From Phanerochaete sordida (lineage: Eukaryota; Basidiomycota; Agaricomycetes; Polyporales; Phanerochaetaceae): 64,000 bases of DNA. Both the position numbers and the translations under genes were made by a program. The stretch lies in contig BPQB01000114.1 of the NCBI GenBank assembly GCA_019973155.2, positions 22,340 through 86,339 on the forward strand. The letters run 5' to 3'. Positions within the stretch are counted from its first letter, which is position 1. The number at the start of each line of letters is the position of its first letter. Below the pieces are notes generated by a model that saw only the letters and a program-made list of their open reading frames with translations, was not told the DNA's origin and searched no databases. Positions 34,280 through 45,687 of the stretch are shown here, in pieces.

Positions 34280-34820
34280 TGGTCGAGCAGCACGTGATGC
34301 TCATTATTATACGCGTCTCCCTCTCCTCGAGCAAATCGGCCTTGTTCGTGACCACCACCAGTTTTCTGACATGCGTCATCGCGCTCTTCACGACCATTCA
34401 CATATTCACCATGTCTCACTACTTGGTCAGTAAGGTCTGATTTCAGGCGCTACCTGCCTCCAGGTGCAAAACGTGTCGGACTCTGCAGCTATCACCCACG
34501 CCAAGCTTTCAGGAGGATCTATCCCAGAAGCACAAGCATTAATTGCGGTCTGAGCAGTAAGTGTTCTTCTCGGTCGCTCCGACGTGTCACTCGGAGTCTC
34601 TGCTGCAGATATCCGTACCTGACGCCGTTGCCTCGTTACAGCCCGCGTCTCAGACCATGTAACGTCCTGCTTCGCCTATCAGAGTTTTGCTTTACATTTG
34701 CTGGTACAGGGGTTGTCTTAGGATGCGCTGCGATCTTACAGGCTTCATGATAGGTATCTGCAGGGTCAGCCTCGTGCGTGGAGCGCGACTCTAGACGATC
34801 GAATCGGCATAGACCCATAC
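34280..34820. other. No supported gene
   Basis: Boundary between the WD40 array and the F-box array. Only short frames without domains. Confidence 0.5.
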
Positions 34821-34828
34821 GTATAAGA
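34821..34828 (+). promoter_or_regulatory. TATA-like box of FB1
   Basis: GTATAAGA, 66 bp before the FB1 start codon. Confidence 0.4.
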
Positions 34829-34886
34829 CTTAGCGACTCCTCCATGCCTCTCCTAAATCCCTCTCAACACTTCACTCAAGGCTCTC

Positions 34887-35912
34887 ATGAACCACTTTGC
34901 CATTGAGACCTGGCTGCAAGTCCTCAAGCTCGCTTGCACGGATGGCGGCTACACCGGCCGCTCGCTGTCTCTCGTCTGCCGGAAAATGCGAGACATCGTA
35001 GAGCCCATTCGCTTTCAGACCGTCTCTCTCGTCGACGCAAAGAAGCTCAAGGCCTTCGTCCGTATCATCGACGCTCGAAACATGTCAGCAAGCATCCATC
35101 ATCTCCTAATCTTCACCAATCCGCGCACCGAAGGAGATGACAAAGGGAGGCCGATTAGCGTTGATTACCCTGAGGAACAGCGCAGGGTAGCGGAGCTGAG
35201 ACAAATCATTGACAAGCTGCTCTCGGTGGCGGCGCCTCACGTGAGGACCCTCGTGATACAAGAGTTCCGATACCACCTCCTTTCGTCCGACTTCACGTTC
35301 CCTGTCCTCCACGATCTCACCATTGACGAGGCGGATTTTGACTCTCTCCCAGACCGATCACACTTTCCATCGCTGAGGCGCCTACACGTCAGCTCCTACT
35401 CTGCCGTCCGCGAGCGCGACTTCTGGTCAGCCCTCGCGCACTTCGCGCCGGCCTTGACGCACCTCAGTCTCTCGGGCGTCAGCCAGGACACCGAGATCTC
35501 CTCCTACCTGCGCGTGCTCCTGCGCATCCCGGCAGGCAAGTGGCCGGACAATCTCGTCATCCTCGGTGCAGATAGCGAATACGGCGCAGACATCTGCCCG
35601 GCAGACGATGGAGACTCCGAGGCCGCCGCGGTCGCAGAGAGGCTCCCCGTGCTGCGGCACGTCGTTGTACAGCCCCTTGACTACCAAAACCAGTACGACG
35701 GCTGGTGCGGAACCGGACGCCTCAAGCATGCGGTCATGATGAAGGGGCTGCGAAGCATCGCGGAGGCGTCGGCGCGCGGAGAGGGCGTCGGGAAGCTACG
35801 CCTCATGCCCGAAGGCCTTGAGTATGCCTTCGGGGACGCGTGGGAGGACTGGCGGGACTTGATGGATGGCGGTGTCGGTCCGTGGGCTTCGGGCCACGAA
35901 GGCAACATGTAG
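34887..35912 (+). CDS. FB1: F-box-like protein
   Basis: Single exon, 341 residues. Residues 1-55 match the basidiomycete F-box-like domain: ETWLQVLKLACTDGGYTGRS, then LSLVCRKMRDIVEPIRFQTV. F-box proteins bind Skp1 through this region and bring targets to SCF ubiquitin ligases. The rest has leucine-rich pieces (FPVLHDLTID, FPSLRRLHVSS, LTHLSLSGVS) typical of the substrate-binding side. The carboxy end (DLMDGGVGPWASG) lacks the second-exon tail found in FB3 and FB7-FB9. Closest paralog here is FB6. No targets can be inferred. Confidence 0.8.
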   Translation: MNHFAIETWLQVLKLACTDGGYTGRSLSLVCRKMRDIVEPIRFQTVSLVDAKKLKAFVRIIDARNMSASIHHLLIFTNPRTEGDDKGRPISVDYPEEQRRVAELRQIIDKLLSVAAPHVRTLVIQEFRYHLLSSDFTFPVLHDLTIDEADFDSLPDRSHFPSLRRLHVSSYSAVRERDFWSALAHFAPALTHLSLSGVSQDTEISSYLRVLLRIPAGKWPDNLVILGADSEYGADICPADDGDSEAAAVAERLPVLRHVVVQPLDYQNQYDGWCGTGRLKHAVMMKGLRSIAEASARGEGVGKLRLMPEGLEYAFGDAWEDWRDLMDGGVGPWASGHEGNM

Positions 35913-36280
35913 GCAGAGAAGCCGTCCAGACTGCGGGCTGTACGTCTTTCATTTATTGTGTTACGATGAGTTCTGACTGCGCTCTAGACATGCCGTGTTT
36001 CGCGACCAGTGTTCTGTCTTGTAAATGGGAGGCTCTACTGTGCAGCGAAGGTTCTTTCCGCGCTTGCTATCTCGTCTCATGGATAGGTAGCAAATGAAGT
36101 GTAGTTGTACGCTCAGCGCGCATATATGTAGGTTGATTGAGCTCAGATCTCAACAATTCGACATATGACGAGTATTTCGATTGCGGCTGTGCACAATATT
36201 ACTGCAATTTGATTGTAGCTGTACGCGATTGGGAGCAATAGCAGTGCGCTGTGCCTTACATCTACTCTTCATGAGGATGC
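35913..36280. other. FB1-FB2 intergenic, no gene seen
   Basis: AT-richer than the flanking genes, with no conserved frame. Confidence 0.5.
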
Positions 36281-36281
36281 T

Positions 36282-36289
36282 CATATAAT
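36282..36289 (+). promoter_or_regulatory. TATA-like box of FB2
   Basis: CATATAAT, 58 bp before the FB2 start codon. Confidence 0.4.
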
Positions 36290-36339
36290 CGGCAGTTCCC
36301 CTCATTTTGTCCAGGAACCCCTTCCCCATCCCGAGCGAC

Positions 36340-37462
36340 ATGGAACACTTTCCTATCGAGCTCTGGCTCAAGATTCACTCGCTCGCTAGCACAGACGGCG
36401 GATACACAGCATGCTCCTTGCGGCTGGTATCGCGTCGTATGCGAGCCATCGTAGATCCGGTACGCTTTACCTCTGTCTCTCTCGTCAACGAACGACAGTT
36501 ACTTGCTTTCGCTCGTCTTCTATCTACACACAGCCGGAAGGCATCTGCGCAACTATCTTCCCTCATGATTCCACATCTTCTGGTGGCCGTTCCAACGCGC
36601 TATTGGGGGATGGATGCAGAGGAAAGGGACAAGGCCTCGCGCCGGCAGGAAGCCATCCGCAAGCTACTTGCTGCGGCTGCACATTCACTGCGGACTCTCA
36701 CATTATATTGGACCGCTCTCGACCTCGTGGCATCCGAACTCGCTTTCCCGCTCCTCGAGGATCTGTCCGTCGAAAGATTCGACTCAATAGGGAGGGGCCT
36801 CCCGATCCTCCCATCCCTCCACCGCCTGCACCTGACTCAGTACTTCGGCTGGTCAGGTTTCTGGCCGCTTCTTGCAAGCGTTGCTCCTGCGCTCACCCAC
36901 GTCCGCCTCACCGGCCTTAGCCAGGATACAGAGCTCGCTCGATTTCTGCGCAACCTTTTCGACCTTCCTGTCCCAGCGAACGCAGAAAGCGTTATGACAC
37001 CCGGGCTAGTCCCGCCATACCCTCCCGGTACCCCCGAGGCCGCGGCCGCGAAGATGCTTTCCAGCCTGCGCACAGTCATCGCGGAGCCTGTCGAGTACAC
37101 CAGCAACAGCGTATACGCCGACGGCTTAGTCACGAATCTGCAGATGAAGGCTGGACTGGCCGTCGCTGCGAACGAGTGCAGACAGGGCGCGGGGAAGGGC
37201 ATGCTCTATATTCTGCCCGACACTTTCGAGTACTTGGTTAGCGAGGCGTTGCGGGAGTGGCTTGAGCTCGTCGAGGGCGGAAGTGGACCATGGGCTACCA
37301 CCGAGGAGCACGCTACCAGGTGTCATATTGGCTGTGAACCCACCATAATAGATTCTATCAATTATGGTGAGTTCGCATAGTCCTTGCTTTGGCCTCGAGC
37401 AGCCTTTGCAGCGCATTGTCACTCGCAGGCTGATTTTTGCTTCTCTAGCGTTCCGCCTGTAA
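36340..37462 (+). CDS. FB2: F-box-like protein with nonsense-truncated tail
   Basis: Exon 1 is 36340-37366 (MEHFPIELWLKI, STDGGYTACSLRLVSRRMRA, then leucine-rich pieces and EWLELVEGGSGPWAT). A phase-1 donor follows the INYG codons, where the paralogs have INSG. The best acceptor is near 37448, which makes an 82-nt intron, close to the 84-nt intron of FB3. The following exon reads AFRL and then TAA. Past that stop, the frame continues with KSRIQSG, matching the KSRMRGGK end of the paralogs, so the 17-residue tail has been cut to four residues by a point mutation. The predicted product is 346 residues. An earlier acceptor near 37429 would stop even sooner. Confidence 0.75.
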
Positions 37463-37940
37463 CATATGCATACTGGCAAGAGCCGGATACAAAGCGGATG
37501 ATGGACATCGGTTGGACTAAATGCATGACTACAAGAGCTAGTGCTACGGATACTCTGCAGCTGCTTCAGAGCCGGCTTTTATGGACGCAGTCAGGCTCTG
37601 GGACTCGAAAACCTGCGCACTAGTATATGGTGCAATATATCAGGCACCATCGGCTGGCTGGAAAAGATCATGGCTTGATCGCGCAGATCAGATTAAGCTT
37701 ATCAGTAAGGCCGAAGCTCAGCTATTCGATGAGCAAGCGACATTGAACGCGCTTCTACCAGCGTTGGGATTTTTTTCGGCCAAGGTTAGTCCATGACTCC
37801 ATGGAGATTCTAGGGTCTGCGCCTGGAGAAGTATTCGATTTGTCGGCCGAGAGCTGCGGTCAGACCGCAGGCGATAGACATATGTTCACGTAGGCTGATG
37901 GCCTTGCGGTGCTGTGGCTGTACAAAGGGAGTGCACCATG
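37463..37940. other. FB2-FB3 intergenic, no gene seen
   Basis: Short open frames only; no domain, RNA gene or repeat end recognised. Confidence 0.5.
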
Positions 37941-37949
37941 TTATATAAG
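37941..37949 (+). promoter_or_regulatory. TATA box of FB3
   Basis: TTATATAAG, 75 bp before the FB3 start codon. The clearest TATA box in the array. Confidence 0.5.
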
Positions 37950-38015
37950 ACGAGGCTCATATGCTCTGCGCCCCAGCCAACTTAAACAGCGCCTTCTCGA
38001 CGCCCATACTCAAAC

Positions 38016-39167
38016 ATGGACCGCTGTCCCAATGAACTCTGGCTCGCGATCGCTGCGCTCGCATGCACTGACGGCGGATACACTGCACGCTCCATGCAGC
38101 TCGTGTCACGCCGAATGAGAGACATCGTGGAGCCGGTGCGGTTCACGTCTCTATCAATCACTACGCAAACACAATTAATAGCGTTATCGCGCATAATATT
38201 ATCCCCGTCTTCGCAAGACAGGTCGATGTCTCATCCAATTCAGGCTCCACCTATCATCAGACACCTGCTGTTAACTGCCGACACCCGTTCTCACTCGCAA
38301 GGACAGACGGACATGGCAGCACAGCTGCAGCAAGCCGCACATGTAGTCCTAGCTGCGGCCGCCCCCACCCTCGAGACCCTTTGCATGTACGGCACGAGCT
38401 TCGACACCGTATATCACCTCTTTTCGTTCCCCGTTCTTCGTGCAATGTGCATCGAAGTCACTTTTCCATTCCCCGACGATGGCTATGCAACGCTCCCGTC
38501 TCTCCGTCGTCTGCACATCAGAGGCTGGTCGGACCACACGCACTACTCCCCCGCACTCACACATCTTCGTGTCACCGAGATCAACAAAGATCGCGGCGTC
38601 GTCGACTTCATTCGCAAAGGCTTTCACATGTCAGTAACCGACTATCGCGACAACGGCCTGTCTTTCGACCCAGTAGACACCAACACCATCTCAGAGAGGC
38701 AAGCCGGCGACGCCGCAAAGCCGCTGCCCAAACTTCAAATAGTCATCGTGCAGCCAACAAAAACTCCCTCTGGCGGTATATGCGGCAGCGACCGAATAGC
38801 GAACTTTCAGCTGAAGAGAGAGTTGAAGGATATCGCGCGGGAGTGCGCAGACGGCGCGGGCACGGGCAGGCTCTACGTACTCCCCAGTACCACCACACTC
38901 TACACAGCTAGCGAGGCGCGCCTTGACTGGCTTGATGTCGTCAACGGTGGGAATGGGCCATGGGCTACTCCTGAAGAACGGGCCGCCATGGCTCGCGCCC
39001 GGAACACCATTGTAAAACACGTCAACTCTGGTGAGTGCGCATGGCTTCTACAATTGCTATGTGCTGCGTTATAATCATCGGGTAAACATAGTCGCTGACG
39101 GACATCCATTACAGTGCTTCGCTATATGCAACTCAGGATACAAGGCCGTCTGCACGAAGTAAAATAG
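38016..39167 (+). CDS. FB3: F-box-like protein with second-exon tail
   Basis: Exons 38016-39030 and 39115-39167 give 355 residues. The F-box-like start is MDRCPNELWLAI, ACTDGGYTARSMQLVSRRMR. Leucine-rich pieces follow, then DWLDVVNGGNGPWATPEE. Exon 2 is 53 nt and encodes VLRYMQLRIQGRLHEVK, the same length as, and alignable with, the tails of FB7-FB9 (LR at 2-3, Q at 6, R at 12, K last). An alternative acceptor at about 39090 would give an unrelated tail. The length match decides against it. Confidence 0.75.
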
Positions 39168-39617
39168 AATTGTGTATGCCGATGTAGCACCACGATTGCA
39201 CAGGTAGAGCTTTCTCAGCTCAAATCTTGTATGGAAAAGATCCAAAGCTGTATCGGACCCGTTACTACAAGATATCCCGCGGACGTATGTATATACGCTG
39301 CCTTGAAAATGCTCATGAGAGGACTCATAGCATCTGCGCGATCTGGTAACACTTGACCTGTGGCCGCTTTCACAAAGCATTACGATTGACATGGATGGCA
39401 TGCTATCGCTTCTGGCACTCCGCATTGCTTGCATCTGAAATCTCGGTAGCATATTCCCATGTGCAGGTGCTTGCTACTGATCAAAAGGTGATACATGGCG
39501 TGTTGAAGCCATTGGAATATATTGAATGCAAGGTCCGTGTGCTGTCATTACTACAAGATGCATATGTGTTAAAATTATGCGCTATGACCTATATATAAAC
39601 GAATGTGAATCAGCCTA
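39168..39617. other. FB3-MFS intergenic, no gene seen
   Basis: Shared 3' flank of two convergent genes. AT-richer and without conserved frames. Confidence 0.5.
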
Positions 39618-41981
39618 CTACGCACGCTCAGCGTGCTCCTGCGCGGCCTCGCGCGCCGCCTTCTCGGCGGCCTTCTCGGCCTTGCGACGCGCCTCGCGGT
39701 CGCGGCGCTCCCTACGGAACTTGGGGCCGATGAACATGATGACGAGGAGCAGCGGCGCGGTCGCGACGCATAGGCCCGAGAGCAGCACGAACGTCCAGCC
39801 GACGCCCATCGCCTCGATCATCAGGTCGAGCACGGACACCGTCACCGCGCCGAGGCTGCAGCGCACGAAGTTGTTCTGCGGGGCGTGTCAGCAGGTGGGT
39901 GCGCGGCGGGGGAAGAAGAGGCGTACGCAGGCAGAGATGGACGAGCTCTGTGAGGGGACGAGGTCGACGGAGAGCGTCTGCGTCGTGTTCATCACGCAGA
40001 TAACGGCGTAGCCGACTGGCGGCAGATGAGCTCGTGCTCATGCCTTCGGGAGACACCGCACTCACAGATGATTTGCAGCACGAGCGGCACGGCGATGTTG
40101 ACTTTCGCCTGGAGCGCCCAGCCGTAGCCGACCGCGCACGCGACGTACACGACGAGGTATATCGGCTGGAGGCGGCAGCGCGCGTACTCGATGGGGAAGT
40201 CCTCCTCGCGCACCGCGTCCTCGGGGCGCATGCCCGCGCGCTCGGGGTCCGCGGCGGCCGCGCGCTCGAGCGTGCGGCGCACGCGGCGGTACTCGGCGTC
40301 GAGGACCTTACCGTTGACCCAGCTGCCCGCGAGCATGCCGCCGCCGAGCGCGAGGAAGCAGAGGCCGATGGAGGTTTCAGAGAGGTGGGGGTACGCGGCG
40401 GCGAAGAGCGTGGACGTGCTCGCGCCCATCGCGTAGAAGAGCGAGTTCTGCACGCCGTTGAAGAGCAGCAGGATGAGGACGTCCCAGTAGAAGAGGATGC
40501 GGAACGGGTTCTGGAACTTGGCCTTTGGCGGGCGCTCGACGGCCTCGTCGGTCTTCCCGAGTCTGTTGCGGCCGATGATGGGGAGGAGGGGGCGGTAAAT
40601 GGCTGGTGGGACGATGCTGCCGTCGCCGACAATTGCACGGAGCGTCTCTGGCAGAATTCTGAAGGTCGGTTAGTCGCGAGGCGGGTGATAGATGAGCTGA
40701 AAACGTACAATAACATGACAAGGAGGCATAGTGTTGAGCCTATGCATAGAAACCAGAAGATGGACCTCCACCCCAAGCCTTGAGCAAGGCCGCCGCCGAT
40801 GACAGGACCGAGCGAGGGCCCAACCTGCACATCGAGTCAGCAGAGGACACGCAGTAGGATGTACACGACGCACCATGGGACCGAGGCTCCAGACGCCAAA
40901 GTAGTTGCCACGCTCGTGCCGCTCAGAGATGTCGGCGATGACACCGGCGCCGAGGGCGATTGTGCTCGCGGAGCCGGCGGCTTGCACGCAGCGGAGGACC
41001 ATGAGCAGCCAGAAGGCGTTGGTCGGTACGAGCGCGAGGCCGACGCAGGAGAGGGACAGCACGAGCATGCAGGCCATGAACATCGGGCGGCGGCCCCAGC
41101 GGTCGGCGAGCGTGCCCCAGAACATCGGCGCTGGGGCGAGTCAGCAAAGGGAGGGCGCAGGGGTGTAGGGGTGCGTACCGCTGCCTTGAAGGACCATGTA
41201 GATGGTGACCGTCAAGTTGATGTTCTCTGTCGACGTGTGGAAGGCTTGAACGAGCGTGGGCAGCGCCGGGAAGTATATCTGCGAGGTCAAGGGGCTGGGC
41301 AATTATCAGCATCCCGACTGCAGCTGCTGACCGCGGTACTACAAGAGCATTCGAGCGAATGGTGAAATGGGATGAAGGGGCGAGGTTGTGAAGCACCACC
41401 GAAAGCGACAGCGACTCGAGGCTATCCCAGCTCTCAGCAATCATCCCCTGTCAGGGTCGGGGAATACATAGCGCGAGAGGAGACCTGAGAGCCGCGCATT
41501 GTATGCCGCGACGTGTCCGACAGCTTCAAACAGTTTCCGCCGCAAGACAGGGCACTAGTTGTAGAACGCTTAGGAGCCCTGCGACGGCGCGACCACCGTT
41601 TCTGAGACGTCGTGACGCATCGTACGGTCTAGGCGAGCCGTCTGGGACATGAAATAAGGTCGCTCACCTGAACAGCCCTGCTACTGCAGCCATGATGACG
41701 ATTGTCCACTTCTCGCGCGACGTGAAGATACTGTAGGGCTTTTTGGGATGCTCGGCGGGTTGAGGCGTGGACTGAGGCGTTCCCGGCTCTTCTTTCGTGG
41801 CAGGAACTAGGCGAGTAGTCGGCGGATAGTTGGCCGAGGAGTGTGGAAAGGGCTTACCGTCGTTGGCGTCGTTTATTCGCAGTGTCTGAAGGTCATCTTC
41901 GCTGCCTGGGGAGGGCACAGTCCGGAGAGCTGGAGAACGGGGTTTTTCGAAAGACGTGGAGGCTTGTTGCATGTTGGTCAT
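39618..41981 (-). CDS. MFS transporter, drug:H+ antiporter-1 type
   Basis: Seven exons on the minus strand: 41981-41668, 41294-41179, 41130-40874, 40824-40709, 40658-40066, 40015-39927 and 39875-39618, giving 580 residues in one continuous frame. A cytosolic amino end of about 95 residues precedes helix 1 with AGLFSPLTSQIYFPALP. Motif A reads GTLADRWGRRPMF, motif C reads GPSLGPVIGGGLAQGLGW, and a long charged central loop follows helix 6. The carboxy end is strongly basic and alanine-rich (RRKAEKAAEKAAREAAQ). This is the 12-helix DHA1 layout, so it should export small toxic molecules across the plasma membrane using the proton gradient. The substrate cannot be predicted. Intron 1 is about 373 nt, several times longer than the others. 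It stands alone among the F-box genes. Confidence 0.9.
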
Positions 41982-42031
41982 GAAGGAAAGAATAGTAGTG
42001 GGTAGTGGGGCACGCTCCGCCGCATCCTACC

Positions 42032-42038
42032 ATATATA
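42032..42038 (-). promoter_or_regulatory. TATA-like box of the MFS gene
   Basis: TATATAT on the minus strand, about 50 bp before the start codon. Confidence 0.4.
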
Positions 42039-42044
42039 CGAGAG

Positions 42045-43820
42045 ATATGTGCTCCATCCGGCCTGCAGTCGTACAGGGCATGACGGTCTGGCTGATCACG
42101 GTTGCCATTCTGGGAGGACGAGTGGTTGGCTCGCGCCCTCCGCGCCGGGTCGTCAAATCTGCTTACGCGAAATTTTGGCCCGTCTCGTGGCTTTCGCGCC
42201 ACAAAGCCTCGGACCCGCAGCATGACTCTCGACGACTCACTCTGACTCCCGCTCGGACCCGCTGCGGGTCAATACCCGTCCGGAGATGGCCAATGTGCGC
42301 AAGAGCCCAGAGTCGTCGTCCTGGGTTTCTTCTCCAATTTGTTGCCGTCGTCGAGAGACGTGCCGACCCAAGCGACGTCGTCTGTGGGGAAAATTAGACG
42401 CAGCTAGAGCAAAGTTGCTATCACCTACCGCTACGCCGTCGTTGTGTTGAACGCGACTCCGAGGAGCTGGAGGCCCCTTTTCTGATCGTTACGTAATTTG
42501 CCTATTAGGGATTTTCCGAGCTGGGCTCGCTGCTGTTGTGTCGACTCTGCTTCCGTCCTCGTTCCTTCCGTCAAGGCTACACGCACCTCAAACTTGTAAA
42601 TCACTGTGTTCTATGTCTCAAGAACTGGCATTGGATGACTTCCCGTAAGCCTCAAATGAATAATAAAAGCTCCAGAACGAATAATCGCGGGTCGGCACGT
42701 CCTCGGCACGTCAGAATCTGGACAGAAGTGGGCTGTCCTCGCCCTGGTAAGGTAGCAGCGGACTCCGAATGCCAGACTCTGAGCGAGCTGGGTACCAGCG
42801 TCCTGACGAAAGTTCAGCGCGTCCTCTCAACCCTGCTGAGCGCCGTAGCAGTCTGAGGCTCTCAGCCAATGGAATCGCCCTCGCTTAGCACAAGATCCCC
42901 GTTTTCACAAATCCTTTTCGACTCGAGAAGCACCCAGTGCAATAAAATGTACGCCGTGAAGAGCGGGAAGGTCAGATCCGCCCCTTCGATTTCAGGGCTG
43001 CTGCTACATCTTCGCGCATACATCAGGAATTTACCCACCGTTCTGGCGCGCTCTGGAAGCGCTGTACGTGCTGGAGCGGTCTGTGGCCTGTCAGCGCCCC
43101 GTCAGACCGTCCAGAAAATCGTTTCTTTTCCAGCAGCGCCGTTTTCGGCCAGCACGGCTCGGGAGCTCATCTTGAATATACCCAATAGATTAACCCATAC
43201 AATACCACAGCGCAAAATCTACAGAGTAACCTTTGGTACAGGTTCTATAGACATGAGATTAAGCGGAGCGGCTACTTCTCACGGAGCTGTGAATAATATG
43301 ACCATGCTCGTGGCCCATGAGCGCTGAGCCGTGAGCTTCAAACTGCAAAACTTCGAGAGACGTTCAGGGCACCACTTAAGCTCTAATGCCCATAACAAAC
43401 AAACATTTCAAAGGTGACACCACGTCCGATCGGAGGCTGCAGGCTGCGAGTTCAGGAGCGGCACCGCGGTAGCCGTTCTCGCGCGCTTGACGCGGCGCAG
43501 CGAAGTTCATTCGCCGCGGAATGAAGGCCCAGCCGCGGACGATGCCGGCGGCGCCGTCTCTGCAAGCCGTGTTAGTGCGACGACGGCGTCGAAGGCGCGG
43601 ACTCACCAACTGCCTGGCCGGCCAGGGCTCTCGTCCAAACGACACTAGACACGCCCCGGACAGCGCATCGAACAGCCCGCGCGCCGACTGCGAGCGTGAA
43701 GAGCTCGCGGGCGCGAACCCTGCGGCGAGCCAGAGCCGCGCGCGAGCGCCCTGTCGAAGCGGTCAGCGCAGGGCACGAAGTCAGAGAGGCAGGCCGACGA
43801 CTCACCACGGCCGTTGCGCC
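42045..43820. other. Gene-poor stretch, no supported gene
   Basis: Open frames are short and overlap on both strands. No splice-consistent model, RNA gene or transposon end found. Confidence 0.5.
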
Positions 43821-43826
43821 CCGCCT

Positions 43827-44340
43827 GGCGCACATAGGCAGGCACACGGCCGTCGCCTACCGCAGGACGTGCCCCGCCAGGTCCTGCGATGTCAGCTCAA
43901 AGTCGCCGCCCGCGCGCCATCTGCGGGCGGCGCATCGGCAAGCACGCGGCCAACGCGTGCCACGGGGCGCGTCCGTTGGCGACCTGCGATATAAAACACT
44001 GCTCGCCGCCATGCCCCACCTATATGAGACACAGAACGGCGGGCGCGCGACCGTCGCGCACCGCAGGACGCGCTCAGCTGGCCTGTGCCCTGCGACATCA
44101 GAACATTTTCCCCCGTCGTGCACCACCTCTGCATAAAGAATTGGCAGGCACGCGGCCCTCGCGTGCCGTGGGACGCGCCCGTTGGCGTTCCGCGATCCCA
44201 GGCCTCTCGCACCGCATTCCGCGACTTGCGAGCTGGAGAACGGCAGGCGCGCGGCCGTCGCGTGCCATGGGGCGCGCAGACCTGCACCCTGCGATAAGTA
44301 TCACAGACACGCCGCAGCACTGCGCGGCGTCAAGAGCAGC
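43827..44340. repeat. GC-rich tandem repeat, about 100-bp unit, five copies
   Basis: Copies start near 43832, 43934, 44041, 44143 and 44243. Each opens with GGC(A/G)(A/G)GC(A/G)C(A/G)CGG followed by CGTCGCGTGCC-like sequence, then a GACGCGCC-type block and CCTGCGAT or a variant. The second half of the unit is more variable. The repeat makes long open frames on both strands, which are therefore not counted as genes. Confidence 0.65.
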
Positions 44341-44344
44341 GGCG

Positions 44345-44920
44345 ACGAGCGCATAAAGCGGGCGGGCACGAGGGCGCCGCTGGGTTGCGGCGGACGCGAC
44401 GAGCAGCCGCCGGGGCACGCGAGGCTAGAAGGCGGCCACGTCAGCTCAGACAATGACGCAAGAAACGAGACAGGACGCGAGGGAGCGCAGCGCGCTGCGC
44501 TGCGCCGGCCGGTGGCAACCGATGGCGGTACAGCGTCCCACATATGTCGTACCCGTGTGATAAACACGGGCTGTGTGAGCGTCCCGAAAGCAGGGAGCGC
44601 ACGTTGCACCTTACATGGCATTTTGACCGTCCGTATAGACGTCGAAAGGGAGAGAGAGATGAAGCTGTTGAACGTTAACGTTGACGTTGAGTCTGCGTCG
44701 AGAACGAGAGTCGCGTGATTGGGCGCGGCGCCCTCGAAGTCGAACCGTGAGAAGATTCGCGACTTAGCCGCTCCGCCCTCTCCCTGTCTCCATCATGCTC
44801 TTCTGCTCCACCCACCACCAGGTGGAGTCTCTCGACCTCTAATCCCTCTTGCCTCGCCGTTGCCATTCAAGATACGCCGCCTCATATCTTTCAACCGCCG
44901 TCGAGCCAAGTACGGGTATC
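44345..44920. other. No supported gene
   Basis: Continuation of the gene-poor stretch. A weak sixth copy of the tandem repeat may lie near 44360. Confidence 0.45.
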
Positions 44921-44923
44921 TGC

Positions 44924-45644
44924 ATGCTGTGTGATGCACAGCTAGGTAAGTCTCCGACCCTTGTCATGTCACGCAGACGCTTTAGCTGCATCTTCCGCGA
45001 CCGCACTCATCCCAACTACGAATAGCATGCCTTCCAGCTCCGCGCCCGGAGAATATGTGATAGACCTCGACCACAAGAGGCCGCTGCCACGTCAAAATCG
45101 GGCACACAGCCCTGCACACCCTCGATGGTGAGCAGGCATCATAGCTGTCGCCCACCAAGTCACTAATCCGCATTATAGCTTTGTAGCTGCATGTCGTACA
45201 TTAGAACAAATGTGTCGAGAGTTCCACGCGGCGGGACGAGCTCACGCAGTAGGTGTAGAGGTGCGTAGTGTGCCTCTGGACCGCTCACATAGACTGACTC
45301 CTACGCAGATCAAATCTTCTATGCACGCCCAGGCAGGTAAGTCTCACCAACACGAGCGCGAAGTACTGAATTGCCATAACGTAGATCATTTACACACGGA
45401 CGCAACACGCAAAGCGGTAGCGGTCGACCAGCCCGCGTACACAACCTTCATCCACGTCGCCGATTCGCTGTGGCGGCGCCGCAGTGCTGTCTCTTGTTTC
45501 GGGGATTTCACCTGCCGCTGCGGTGCACGTGCTTGCCTACCCTGTAGTGTATGCGCTCTGCAATGTACTCTATGTGTAGTTATTGGCGCTGCAATACATG
45601 TGCTTATTTCCGAATCAAATTTGCACGATATCGTGCATGGATAG
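44924..45644 (+). CDS. Possible small Cys-rich protein
   Basis: A five-exon model stays in frame: 44924-44945, 44986-45127, 45179-45260, 45309-45336 and 45385-45644, giving 177 residues. Middle pieces read PGEYVIDLDHKRPLP and CRTLEQMCREFHAAG. The carboxy end is unusually cysteine-rich (CFGDFTCRCGARACLPC, then CALQCTLC) and runs into a hydrophobic segment VVIGAAIHVLI that could be a tail anchor. Splice sites are good except that intron 1 is only 40 nt, so the first exon may be wrong. No family is recognised. It sits just left of a transposon and could be a young or dying gene. Confidence 0.35.
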
Positions 45645-45687
45645 GCCAACAAATATACAAAATATTTAACGTGCTGGCTGTGTCTGG

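Noticed and set aside
40034..40783. 249-codon plus-strand frame opposite the MFS gene
   Set aside because: Antisense shadow of well-supported MFS exons with conserved transporter motifs.
43696..44356. Long overlapping frames on both strands
   Set aside because: They follow from the GC-rich tandem repeat, and no frame is preserved across repeat units.
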